Source of the DNA: Purshia tridentata
Taxonomy: Eukaryota > Streptophyta > Magnoliopsida > Rosales > Rosaceae
Assembly (NCBI GenBank): GCA_003254885.1
Contig: QANT01007714.1
Coordinates: forward strand, 1-64,000
Direction: 5' to 3'
Length of the DNA stretch: 64,000 nucleotides
A program made the position numbers and the translations under genes. How positions within the stretch are numbered: position 1 is the stretch's first letter; every line of letters starts with the position of its first letter. This document shows positions 36,433 to 48,200 of this stretch, piece after piece. Under the pieces are notes generated by a model, which searched no databases, was not told the DNA's origin, and was given only the letters and a program-made list of their open reading frames with translations.

Positions 36433-38023
36433 AATTTACAGGAAAGCTGAAGATGATTTAGATATTAGGGTCAGTTATTTGCATAGAATGTATTCAAATT
36501 CTATTCAGAGCCCATTGCCGTAAAGCAGCAGCAGGCTGTAAAGTACTTCTTTAGCATACATACAAGATTAGCATCAGGTCAAGATGATCTTTACAGTTTG
36601 GTCCATTTAGGTCAACATGTGGATACACAGAAGATTAGATTACCATTTAAAATTTCTTCCCTACACAACCACCATCATGTAATTTGTGTTGGTTTTCCAA
36701 AGCATTGATAATTCATTTTTTTTTCTCCATGGTAATTGTCAGGTGCCTTCTCTCTGTCTAATCGACTTTTCTTTTTGCATAAAAAACTCTTCTTCTTTTT
36801 TTGTTTTTTTTTGGGTCTGGCATGAAAAGCATTTAGAATTTTCTTATTCTTTTAAGGGATTTAATTGGTTTTCATGTTTACACACAAAGAGAACCCTCCA
36901 TTGTTCGTGTGCTAATTTACAGAGGAATAGCCAGTTAACAGATTTTTGGCATGTTATGTTGTCAGAACATGAGAAACACACATTTGAACATAATTTTATG
37001 ATGCATAAATCTAAAACAGATTTTGCATCAGATGGTCTTGACAATAGAATTAGAAACTGTACTGAGCTTCACAACATCATCAATATAAACAGAGAATGAG
37101 AATTCAACTTAAAACTCGGTCAAATATAAGACGTTCCATTTCATCCAAAAGTAAAAAGGTGACTCGTTAATAGTCACGAAACATAAAGTGAGAGAGTGAG
37201 AGTGAGACTAGCTTCCTAAATGACTAGCAAAAAGAATAAGAGAAGGGTGAGTACTTGTGCTGACACGGATAACTACAAATCATCCTAACCCAAAAACTAA
37301 TAATAATAATAATAAAAGAAAAACTTAAAGAAATAAATGTGATGATGTTACCTACGACTGTACGATGTGGACCCTCAATCTGGTCTTTCGCAATGCAAAA
37401 TTGAAACTTTCTTATTACTGATGTTTATCTGTCTATTTTTATTGTCACATGACTTATCACGTGATGTACAATCATTATATAACTGTTTTACTCCTTTACG
37501 ACGTGTGTTGAGAGAGTTTGAGAATATATAGAAATCTCTAAAATAGATTAAGGTGGAAAAACATAATCAATAGTGGACCCAAAAAGGCAAGAAATTCTTG
37601 TCTACAACCATTGTATACAACTCTGTCGCTAAATTATGTGATTAGAGTATGAGGGATTCGAGGTGAGAGAGGTTGTATACAACCGTTGTAGGCAATATTT
37701 CTCCACAGAATTTAGAATCCATATCCTGCAGACCTTAGTTACTGATACCCATGCTTTAGAGAAGTCTAAGAGGATAAGCTTGTATATATACATTATATGT
37801 AAAGGTCAGTCTCTCTATGATCACCCTTGGCAATCATTTTGGATCTTATAGAGATGGATGAAGCTATAAAAGCCCAGCAAAGCCTCCAAGGAAGAGTACT
37901 ACTCTTTTAGCTTTTTAAGACAGAACTAATTAACTGTTTACACATACTTTCGTATTAGTAGAATCTGTCTAGCTTCTTAAACTTAATCAGTACCAGCAGG
38001 GCTTTTATGATGTTACTAGCTAG
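36433..38023. other. intergenic DNA between convergent genes
   Basis: The first part is presumably CCR4 3' UTR. The rest is A+T rich without a recognisable gene. It contains copy B of a dispersed repeat (37111-37235) and an ATA microsatellite at about 37299-37313. GGTTGTATACAACCGTTGTA near 37670-37690 is a short palindromic motif, preceded by CTACAACCATTGTATACAAC at 37602. Confidence 0.5.
37111..37235. repeat. dispersed repeat, copy B (partner at 27157-27280)
   Basis: Same orientation as copy A, roughly 70% identical, with the shared strings AAAACTCGGTCA, TCATCCAAAA, GTGACTCGTTAA and GTGAGAGTGAGACTAGC. No remnant of the small membrane-protein gene could be seen next to this copy. Confidence 0.6.
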
Positions 38024-38895
38024 CTAGCACATAAAGCTGCTCAGCCTTGATGACTTGAATAGGGTTGGGGAGCTCTGGTCAGATGGGTGCATATACTTGC
38101 AATTTGGGCATGCAGGGGAAGACCTGCACAGCATAACCAACATGTGACACCTCATGCATACAGTTGCTACCATCTCTTGCTGCTGCTGATGTTCATGATC
38201 ATGATGATCATCAAATTCCAATGCCAACCTTGATGGGTTATTACTCTTCCTTGGCCTGTGAGGCACTTCCATAAACAGATCATGATGACTCAAGGCATTG
38301 TGTGTGTTGGAAGTGTAATTAGAATTAGGCTTGTCTGCAATGTTTTTCCTGAGGGATTCACATCTCAGGTTGAGCTCAAGGTCTAAGCTGATCATATTAT
38401 TGTTAGCTGAACTTAGTGGCTCAGGACTCCTCCTTGGATCCCTACGAGTTTTTATATGTGTCCTTGTGTTGTAAAAGTGTATCTGCCCTGACTGCATATA
38501 TAGTGAAAAAAATTTAATATTTCTGTCCTATAATTGTTGATCATACAGAGCTCTTTCACAAAAGACCTTTGTGTGATGGTTAATTGCAAAATTCTAGTAT
38601 GATATTGATTAATATGATTGAATAAAGAGCTAGGTATGAAAAGGGTGTGTATATCTACCTGAATATCAAGGCATCGTTGCCACTCCAAAGGCAATGGAGT
38701 CTCAAGGTGTAACTCAATATCAAACAGGGCTGATTTTGCTGTGATGTCTGGTTTTGAACGTTTTTCAAACAGTTCTTCAGCATAGGGAAATGGGTCATCC
38801 CACTTTCTCTTCTTAGATGAATTCTCAGAGTCATGAGCTGCTGGGATAGCCTTGTTCTGGTTTGGAGAAAGGGGATGAGCTTGAAAAGAAACCAT
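38024..38895 (-). CDS. CFL1: CURLY FLAG LEAF 1-like WW-domain protein
   Basis: Exons 38895-38659 and 38491-38024 give 234 residues. The exon junction falls inside a WW-like domain: ETPLPLEWQRCLDIQ joins SGQIHFYNTRTHIKTRRDPR (first Trp, Tyr and Pro present; the second conserved Trp is replaced by Arg in this reading). A basic nuclear-type stretch, SSKKRKWDDPF, lies near the N-terminus. A Cys cluster near the C-terminus (VCMRCHMLVMLCRSSPACPN) is typical of this plant family. Rice and Arabidopsis CFL1 bind HDG1-type homeodomain proteins and repress cuticle genes. The role here is inferred from similarity. A His/Gln-rich tract (DDHHDHEHQQQQ) precedes the Cys cluster. The mRNA leader has a CA microsatellite. 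Confidence 0.85.
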
Positions 38896-38976
38896 AGCTA
38901 GCTAGCAAGCAAGTTTCAAGTAATCAGAGGTTAAGTGGTCGTACTAGTCTCTCACAAAGACACACAGACACAGACT

Positions 38977-39001
38977 CACACACACACACACACACACACA
39001 G
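38977..39001. repeat. CA microsatellite in the CFL1-like leader
   Basis: About eleven CA units on the plus strand (TG on the transcript), about 85-105 bases upstream of the start codon and between it and the TATA box. Length variation here would alter the 5' UTR. Confidence 0.75.
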
Positions 39002-39046
39002 AGGGAGAGAGTTATAGAAATCAAATGGTGGGGAAAGTTTTGGTGG

Positions 39047-39054
39047 TTATATAG
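39047..39054 (-). promoter_or_regulatory. TATA box of the CFL1-like gene
   Basis: On the minus strand the sequence reads CTATATAA, about 150 bases before the start codon at 38895. Transcription would begin near 39015. Confidence 0.5.
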
Positions 39055-40240
39055 GCTGATAGAGTTTGGGCATAACTGCAAGGGAGAATCTAATAGGGGC
39101 AAACTTTGAAGGTACAACTAAAAGAACCTGGCCTACCCATGCATGACGTGCATTCCAAGTTGGCTCATTTCAATTAACTCTCTATGCAGAGAGATCAGCT
39201 CCAAGCCAGCAGCTCTTATTAAAGCCTTAGATGTGAAACCCTAACAACCCCCTGATCCTGATGCCACCCAACACAACCAACTACATAATCTTAGCACTCA
39301 AATTGGGCTCTATCACTTCCTCATTGTATATCTCGTACAACAAATAAATGATGTGTCAGTACACGTGTCATTATCTTATTTATTATAAATAAACAAAGTT
39401 GAGAGTGATTTGAATAAAGGACTAGTCTTAGAAGGCGAGCTAACTCTAGCCAAGCCAGGAGCCAATAGTGAAGAGCCAAAGGCACAACAAATGCCAAGTT
39501 ATGGTAATTATTATGAGAGGCGGTGAGATGGGAAGCAGAGGAAGAGGAGGTTGTGAGTGAGTGTGTGAGTGTGTGAGTGAAGGGGTCATTAAATAGGGGA
39601 GTCTGTATACGGTTGAAGAAGGTCTTGAATGTCTATGGATCTTTAATATACACATAATAACTCCAACTTCCCACAATTGGGTTACTCAAAGACACAACAA
39701 AATTTTTAAAGCTCCCAACACCCCTCTCACCCATCAATCAATAACCACATTCCATGAGCCCATGAATTAATCACTGCAACTAATTAACTTTGCTTTTAAA
39801 GCTCTCAACACCTTCGGCTATTAAATCAACAATGTCCTATATTTTATTTATTTATATATTTATTATTATTATTATTATTATTATGAAGCAACTCATGCCC
39901 CCAAAATATCCCCTTTGCAGAGTGTTCATATTTATTCCAGGACCAACAAGTAATCAAATGCCTTTCGTTTTAATCATTATTATGTATTTAGTATTCATTT
40001 GATTTATTAATTAATGAAACTGATTTGAGTGATATCATGAATGAACATACTATGGAGTTGATCAAATTCTAAACATAGATTTTGAATGCATATTTCAGAG
40101 TATAATCAAGATGTACATATCCTTCGTGGACATTCAATGGTTTTATACTTTATTATAATGAATACCCACATTAAAAATTTCACCAACTTAATTATACATT
40201 GCATGATTTTGATTATGACTCATTGATTTCACCGGTCGTT

Positions 40241-40294
40241 TATAGTGTGGTGGTACCTCTACCCTTCTTAAAGAGGTGGTTTTGGGTTCAACTT
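40241..40294 (+). repeat. tRNA-derived SINE-like fragment
   Basis: TATAGTGTGGTGGTACC looks like a pol III A box. GGTTCAACTTC at 40284-40294 looks like a degenerate B box, with an intervening CTACCCTTCTTAAAGAGGTG stem. This is the pattern of plant tRNA-derived SINE heads. The ends are not defined. Confidence 0.35.
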
Positions 40295-41070
40295 CTAATG
40301 GAATAGGCAGTTGATCGAGTCCAACTTCAAACAACATACAAGTACCTAATATTAATGTCCCTTGTAAAATAGAAAAATGATAATATAAAAAAAGATACAT
40401 TAATATTGGGTTTCATGGCCATATCTAATTGCCCTTCTTTTCTTGCTTTTTCTCTTTTGCTTCTTGAACTTGATCCGTGAATGCAATGTATGCCATTTTG
40501 GCTCACTATTGGAGTGAAACCATCAAAAGAAAATATTGTAAATTTTAGAGGGAAAGTTGCTTTGTTTGGGAAGAGATCTAGCATATGATATAGGGGGTTG
40601 GAGAGGTGTTGTGTTAGGCAAAATTCACCAACCATATATAAATTGGTGAGGGACCCTAAATAGACTAGACAGCTAATGACATAAATATCAGACCTGTTTA
40701 TTGCTACTAGTCAAAAGAGTTAGGACACAAAAATTGGTTTTCCTAACAAAGGGGTATTTTTGTAAGGTAGCCACCAAATTGAAAACAAGAAAAATGAAGA
40801 AAATTAAATAAGAGAGAAAAAAAAAAAAAACAAAAAAAGGGGGTCCCAAGGGTATTAAAGGCCTTGAGGGAGGGGGGTTCAATATATGTCCACACCTGCC
40901 TTCATTAACTCATCTTGAATTCACTTAAATGCAGAATTGAAGGATGACCATTGAAACCAACCTCACTTTCTTCAACATCTTTCTTCGTCACTCTCACCAT
41001 CAACCCTTTCCTTCTGTTAAATGCTCCCAACCCACCTCTTCTTCCCTTCATTTATTTTCTAGCTAGTTTT

Positions 41071-41114
<44 letters not shown>

Positions 41115-43485
41115 ATTTATTCATGATGAAGTTTTCAATCACTTCCCCATATATATGTATACGAATGAACTGTCAGATCGAGTCTACTCTCTTAATTACA
41201 TCTTCATAGTTAAATTCGTAAAATTGTTTATATACAATCAACACATTGCACTTATTTCTAGCCAGTGTCATGTAGTATATGAAAATTCAAATAGGGGAAA
41301 ATAAGGGCTTTGGACCGACAATTGGTTATGTTTGAACCAAATTCATCAGCACAAAGTCCCCAATTCCTTTCATATATTTGACTACAAAATTTAACAAAAA
41401 GCCATCTTACAAAGTAATGTACATACAACACCCTAATCTAATATTTGCAAAATATCTATACAAAATGTTCTCATATCAAACAGATCGGTAACATAACAAT
41501 ATATATATATATATATATCATGTTGTACGTCATATTAATAATATGGTTCATTGATCAATTAGGTCAAGTCTTGACTGAATGTGTGTTTCAGATTCATAGT
41601 ATGGCAACATATCAATATATAGTCCTCTTAATTCTAATATTGAAAGACTATATCTGGCATAATAATATTAGATATAAGCATGAACATGATGGTTTGTTTG
41701 GTAGGATGGAAACATTATTGGAACAATTTTCAGCCTATTTTTTGAATAGTATGGTTTGGGAGGTTGAGTAGATTAAGGATGATGTACGTTAACACTGTTG
41801 AGGTAATTGCAGCTAGCTAGGGCCTCTAGCTGGCTTCAATCTGCTAGCATATATATATATATATATATATTTATGAGTGTGATGTATATATAGTAGGTGA
41901 TGAGTGTGATTATATATATTATTTATCAATATTGATAGCTTTGATATATTATATATATGAGATATTGAAGGAGGTGAGGTGGGGATGACGAAATCTACTA
42001 TATCTAGAAAGCAGCCTCTCAAAGTTCACTTTCAATCGGTTTAAGAGATGGAATTAAATTAATTAAAGAATCAGTTAAGGGTTGAGTTGCATGCCCGTGG
42101 CCGTGGGCAGCATAATAGCTAGCTTTATTACATGTGTGTTTGTGCATGCATTTAAAAGCAAAAGAAAAAATTTAATTAATTAGATTTTGGTACCTAGTTA
42201 ATTTATGAGATTTATTAAGAAAATTACGCAACCAAACACGTACACACATACATAAAAGTACAAAATATTATAGTTAGTTTAGTGTTAAGAATTAATTTTT
42301 CTTGTAAACTTTACATTATTGATAATAAGAAAAAAAAATTGACATTTTACTTTTCTTTTTCTTTTTTTGGATTAAATTTTAAGTTTAGCGTTCCACAACT
42401 CATGTAATCACTGATCAGGACAGTGACATGTATTATTGACTTATAATTACAATCATAATTTTGAATTTTTAAGACTGTTTTCTCTTTATACTTATGCATA
42501 TTAATTTATTGTATTAGCGTAATGTAATTAAAAAATCATAACAAAAAGTCATTCACATAACTCTTATTTTGATGCAATTTTCGGATATTACTAATCAACA
42601 ATTATATAGAGCAAGCATTTGAAGACTTGCAAAGAGAGCATTCGAATGCTTGCAAAAAGAGTGTTCAAAATGTTCAAATAAGCGATGAAATATTCATACA
42701 ATTAGTTTTTTGGTTAAAAAAAGTTGTATAACAAATATAAATTGTCTTAATTTAAGAGTTATTATTTTTGTTTTGGACAATACCATGCTAAAGATAAGTT
42801 TGTTTAAATTTTTTGAAAATTATTTTCAAAGTTTTGTGTTTCTAGAAGTTGGCATGGTGGCATAGGTTATGAAATGTGAGCTATAAGTAAGCTACTATGT
42901 TTGAATATTGATCTAGTTTAGATGGTTTTGATTAAATCAAAAATTTGTGCGTGGGAACATAGGTTTTGGAAGATAAACTATAAGTTAGTCATTGAGTTTT
43001 GATGTTTTTTGTTAAATTAAAGTAGAACTATAAATAAGTTATTGAATTTGGATGATTTTGATTAAATTAACAATTTGTCAACACCTTATAATTAACACTC
43101 TTTTTTTAATTACTCTTAATTTTCATAGTTGAGGTGCAAGATACAAAATAAAGAACCACACCCAACCCATGCTCCTCCATGCACCTTCGGCCGGCCGGCA
43201 ATGTCACCCCATGTCGATCGGCACCCTGGCCCACCTCCCCCCTTTCTATCCCCTCCCAATCCAGGCCCCCTTTCTCACTCTATCTCTTCCCTTTTTTTTT
43301 TCCAACTACAAAGGAGGCTCGCCACCTTTCCAACCTCTATATATTATCTTTAATGCGTCATAATGGGTCTTTTCTAAGAATAGTATACTTATTAAAAAAG
43401 GGAAAAACTCTTTTTTAGGGACAATTTTATCCAATGAGATTGTGAACCTATGCCCTAAGTTTATATATAGGAGAGATGCGAAACA

Positions 43486-43575
43486 GATACGGAAGAGAGA
43501 GAGTGAGGCTATTGTACATTGGTGCTCAAACGTAGGATTATGTCTATTTTATTTTCGCTTTATTTTTTACAGGAG
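43486..43575. repeat. second copy of the fold-back family seen at 4555-4705
   Basis: It contains CGGAAGAGAGAGAGTGAGGC and CATTGGTGCTCAA, matching the reverse complement of part of the copy at 4598-4670. It is degraded and its ends are unclear. Confidence 0.35.
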
Positions 43576-45217
43576 AGAAAAATCCTTTATATATATACAT
43601 ATATATGTATAGTATACATACAAAAAGTACAGCTACCTGTACATATATATAGTATACGTACAAAAAGTACAGCTTCATACATGATATATATATATATAGC
43701 ACAAACTTTTAATTAAATGCATTCTCAACCGTAGGAATAGCAGTGCAATCGTTCAACTATATATCTTCTGATCGAAAAGCTACGATCGATACATGTGTTG
43801 CTGACTAATGTGTGTGTATATATATATTATCAGTATTCTATCAAGGGGCCCCACCGTTCTGAGCAGACGTTGATCAGAAACCTGAGAGTTGTTCAGTGGA
43901 TAGTCATGTATCGTAATTGCCTGGTTGGTTGTTACTGCCATTGTCATTTTAATTGTTACGCAAGGTTGTATATATAGAGGCTACTCCCAGACGCATACCT
44001 TACATATATCTTCTTCTACTTTATTTATATCGTTTCTTTTTTTTCCTTCTGTTTTTGGGAAATTCTTATCCTTCTTTTCTCATTGAGTGAGGCACTTTCA
44101 ATCGCATTTTACTATTTTAGGACAGGCTTCAGTATTTTTTTATCTGAAGAGGCTTTAGTTTGATAAGGTTTGTATATAACGAGCAGATTGCATATTCATT
44201 TTATTACATTTTTTTATCTAATTATAAATCTTAATTATTAAATAGAGAATAGAGAAAAAGAAAAAGAAAAAGAAAGAAAAGTTGGAAGAAACAGCTAAGA
44301 TAATAGAGCTGGTCTTAAGATTTGAAAGGCCCATATTTAACAGGCCTATTTTTGAGGTTGAACAAATGGGCCAACTCTCCAATAAGAGGCCCTGGGTTTG
44401 GTTGAGCCCCAGGCAGTTGCCTAGCCCGCCTAGCATCAAGGTCGGGCATGTTTGTAGAATATACGAGAGCTTGTGTCTTAGTGATTAAAAATATTTTGAG
44501 AAAAATAACTTTCATATAACGAATGTATATTATTTGTCTAAAAATGTGAACACAGTAAGAATTTTTTCTTACCTAATGTTTTAAGTTCTAGTTCCTTTTG
44601 TAAGAATGAGACAGTCCTAATGCAACGACTTCTCACAGGAGTGGGGTGACCCTAACTTCTTGTCTAATTGGCACTACTTGTCATGCCATTATTGGCTAAT
44701 CCCGGCCTAAAATACCCCTGCATCTTCAATCAATCTTGATGCCTGACCTGGTTGGGCCGTTGATCATGGGCTCACATAGTTAAGTAACACTTTTGGAAAC
44801 GGCCCATATCACATCCAGGAGTGGACTCGGAATATTAACTATCATTGTAATCTATGATCCAATAAAACTCCCCCAACTCATCTTGGTAGAATACAAGAAG
44901 ATGCTAAGGTAAATCGAAAAAGTCTTGGAAAAAGAGTGGTACCACATGTATGGTACGTGGGGCCATATGTTTTTTGTTTGCATTAAAAAATTGTAAACTA
45001 TATTTAAAATGATTAAAAACAAATGCTAATATATAAATGAAGGTCCAACTATGAATACCTCTTAGTAAATCCCAACTATTAACCAATAACAAAGATTAAC
45101 TTGCTTCGATTTGGGAACGTGGGTGCAATGCAAAAGCATGACCATACTAATATAATTAAAACATTAATGTACAAACTTTGTAGCCATAAACTTCCAAGTC
45201 TTCAACCCAAATTTTCA

Positions 45218-48200
45218 TCAATGGCTTCTTTCTTGGGCTAGCTGATTACCTTCAACAAACCGACGCCAGTACCAGTGCTTAGCCCAAACCGTGTGAACGG
45301 AGTCGAGAGGGATTCCCTTAGTCTCCGGCAGGAACAGCGTGACGAAAATGGTCATGGCAAGAATCCAACCGGCATAGAACAAGAAGGTAGCAAATTTGAA
45401 ATGGCAGAGCATGGTCAAGAATGTTTGGGACAGCACGAATGTGGTTGCGAAGTTGACGGCAAGGCCCACGCCCTGACCCGTGGGTCGAATTTTCATGGGG
45501 AATATTTCACTTGGTATGAGCCAACTTAGAGGACCCCATGACCAACCAAAACCAGCAGCGTACAAGCACATTAGCACCAGGACTAGTACGGCGTACCCCT
45601 TGGAAATGTGCTCTGTGCCTGAAGTGCCTGTTTTGACTCCTAGAACAATAGCCACCCCAACCTACACAAAAACCCAATTAATTTCTATGTTATGCTTGTA
45701 TTGGCATGCAATCACATAGTAGGTACGTACCTGACAGATGATCATTTGAATCCCACCCTCCATGAACAAAAACCTTCTGCCATACCGATCAACCATAGCC
45801 GTCGACACAAGAATCGAAGCAAGATTCACCAACCCAAGAATAATCGCCGCGATCAGAGCCGAGTCGTTCCCGAACCCAACAGACTGAAACAGAATCGGCG
45901 CGTAGAACGCAATTATATTGATCCCCGTCAGCTGCTGAAAGAACGGAACCGCAATCATACCAATTACAAGCTGAGGCCTGTACTGCCGCTCGAAAATGGT
46001 CACGAACGGCTCTTGATCGAGCGCCTTCGCGATCTCACTGGCCTTTATAAGAGCCTCCAGCTCGGCTTCGATGTCGGTGTCTTTGCCTCTGATTTTGAAA
46101 AGGGACTCGCGAGCTAGGGTGACCCGGTTGCGCTGGATCAGGCTGCTGGGGGAGTCCGAGATGAAGAGCGCGCCGACCGTCATGATGACGGCAGGTACAA
46201 TGGCCAGGCCGAGGGAGAGCCGCCAGCCGTAGCTGTGCTTTGCGGTGGCGTAGTTTATGCAGTTGGCGGCGACCACGCCGATTCCAATGAAGAATTGGAA
46301 GCCGGTGCTGAAGGCTCCGCGCCATTTGGGTGGTGCGATCTCGGAGAGATAGATGGGTGCCGACTGTTTGGGGCATTATTTTTGGAAGGGATGTTAGTCA
46401 TGCATAATCAAATGAAATTGTTTATATGCCTCTGTCTTATGGACCTTATATATGGGAATGTAATGCTAATAACACTAAAATGGTTGACAATTCTTATGCC
46501 AAAAAAATTGAGACATTTTTTAAAGCAAAATTCTGATATCATAATTGAGACATTTTTCAATTATGTGTGTTTGACCAATAAAAACACACATAATTGAGAC
46601 ATTTTTCAAAACAAAATTCTGATGATCATTTTGCCTCAAATACTTGAGATATTAAAAATGATCTAACAATATATATAAAACTAACAATTGTACGTGACTA
46701 TAAAATCATATGGTATATCAACTAATTCATCATCTAATTATAATACATGTACAATCATTGATATTTAATAACTTAAACCCTTAATGATTGTGAACGTATT
46801 ATATTTCGAATGAATTTGGCTTTTATGGCACCACTTAGCATAAAATGTTTCGCTTACAGGATGAAGGCTTTGCATGAAAGTAGATGAAATGCATAGGATG
46901 AAGGCTTAACAAAAGATTCATGTGGGCTACATTCTCTGCGAGCCCAAGAACAGACATAGATAGCTAGAGAAGGTAAACTTACCTGGTTGGTGAACCCAAC
47001 CCCAAACCCGAGCAAGATCCGACCCACGATAAGCATGGCAACATTGACGGCCCCACCATTGATAGCAGAGCCAGCAAAGAAGGTGCAGCCACCCAAGATC
47101 ATGACGTTCCTGCGGCCCACAATCTTGGCGAGACGGCCAGCCACAAGGGACGCAGCCAGGCCCGCTATGTAGAGAGACGATGTGAATGCTGTCAAAACCT
47201 GGCTGTCATACACGCAGTAGATGTTTTTCTCTGCCTCTCCTTCCTTCCTCAGTACTGATGGGAAGAATTTTTTCAGAAATGGTGCCATTGTAGTCACACC
47301 TCCTGACATAATTGTGGATTTTCATCGTTAGTTTCATGCATTTCACGATTATCATACCATAATTTTTGTGTAAACTGAGCAATTTATGCATTTTAGTATC
47401 ACAACTATGGTGTTGGACTCTTTTTTCCTCCTTTTCATCACCATCACTTTCTCTACCTAGTCGATCGATAGATGTAGTACGACATACTTATTTTTATCCG
47501 AAAGTTTTAAGGCATCATTTGGTTCATAGTACTGTATAGAATAAATAATAAAATTATATATGTTTAAGAAAATAAATGGTATTTTCTAACTTGAAGGAGA
47601 AAAAAATGAATTAATTATGAAGGAAGAGCTTATCACCCTAATCCCTCCATTTTGAGAAGGATTAAAAGAGATGTTATCTTTTATATTTTCTTCTTTAAAA
47701 CTAAAACTTTATTATTTAAATACATATGATTTCGTCGTACATATTCTTACTTTCCTAATATCGTTTTATTATCAATGAAAAATTAACATATGTCAAATTG
47801 TGACCGGTTTATAAGAGAATGACTCCTTACGTTACTTGACAATGAGGACAAATCATCGGTAAAATCCAATGGTTAATATTGGCTTTTAACTTTTGAGAAA
47901 ATTACCCAAACACCCATTTTGGGCTTTCTAATGCTTGTTTAATCCAATTTTTGAATTGTATTCCTAATTGGTCTGGTTGCTTTTTTTCCAACCCATTTTT
48001 CTTTTCCTCCGGCCCACTTTTTTTTTTTCCACTGTTTATCTCCGTCTCTTGCCTTTCCCATTTCTCTCATTTCACTTTCTCTCTCTCTTTCGCCTTCTCT
48101 CTCTCTCTCACCGTCATTCTCTCTGCGTGATTTCTGTTCAAAGAAGATTTTTCTACCTCACAAGTGCCGGACAATCCCAACAACATCGATGTTGAGCTTT

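Larger units (their letters stand above)
39055..45217. other. 6-kb intergenic region rich in simple and degenerate repeats
   Basis: No gene is recognised. Simple repeats include ATT (about 39862-39882), TC (about 41076-41105), AT (about 41498-41518) and TA (about 41850-41870). A pyrimidine-rich, relatively G+C-rich patch at 43160-43310 is not coding. A degenerate tandem array of roughly 90-bp units containing ACTATAAGTTAG-like and TTTTGATTAAAT strings lies at about 42855-43080. A duplicated unit AGTATACRTACAAAAAGTAC occurs at 43610 and 43653. A transposon-like fragment lies at 44310-44440 (GGCCCTGGGTTTGG, CCCAGGCAGTTGCCTAG). Confidence 0.5.

Noticed and set aside
39446-39676. Minus-strand frame of 76 codons
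   Set aside because: It is built on a GTGAGTGTG repeat and shows no family, start context or splice support.
41810-41850. Short inverted repeat GCTAGC...GCTAGC considered as a microRNA precursor
   Set aside because: The arms are too short and imperfect and match no plant microRNA I remember.
43129-43418. Three overlapping Pro-rich frames in a G+C-richer patch
   Set aside because: Three frames open at once reflects a pyrimidine-rich, stop-poor composition rather than coding.
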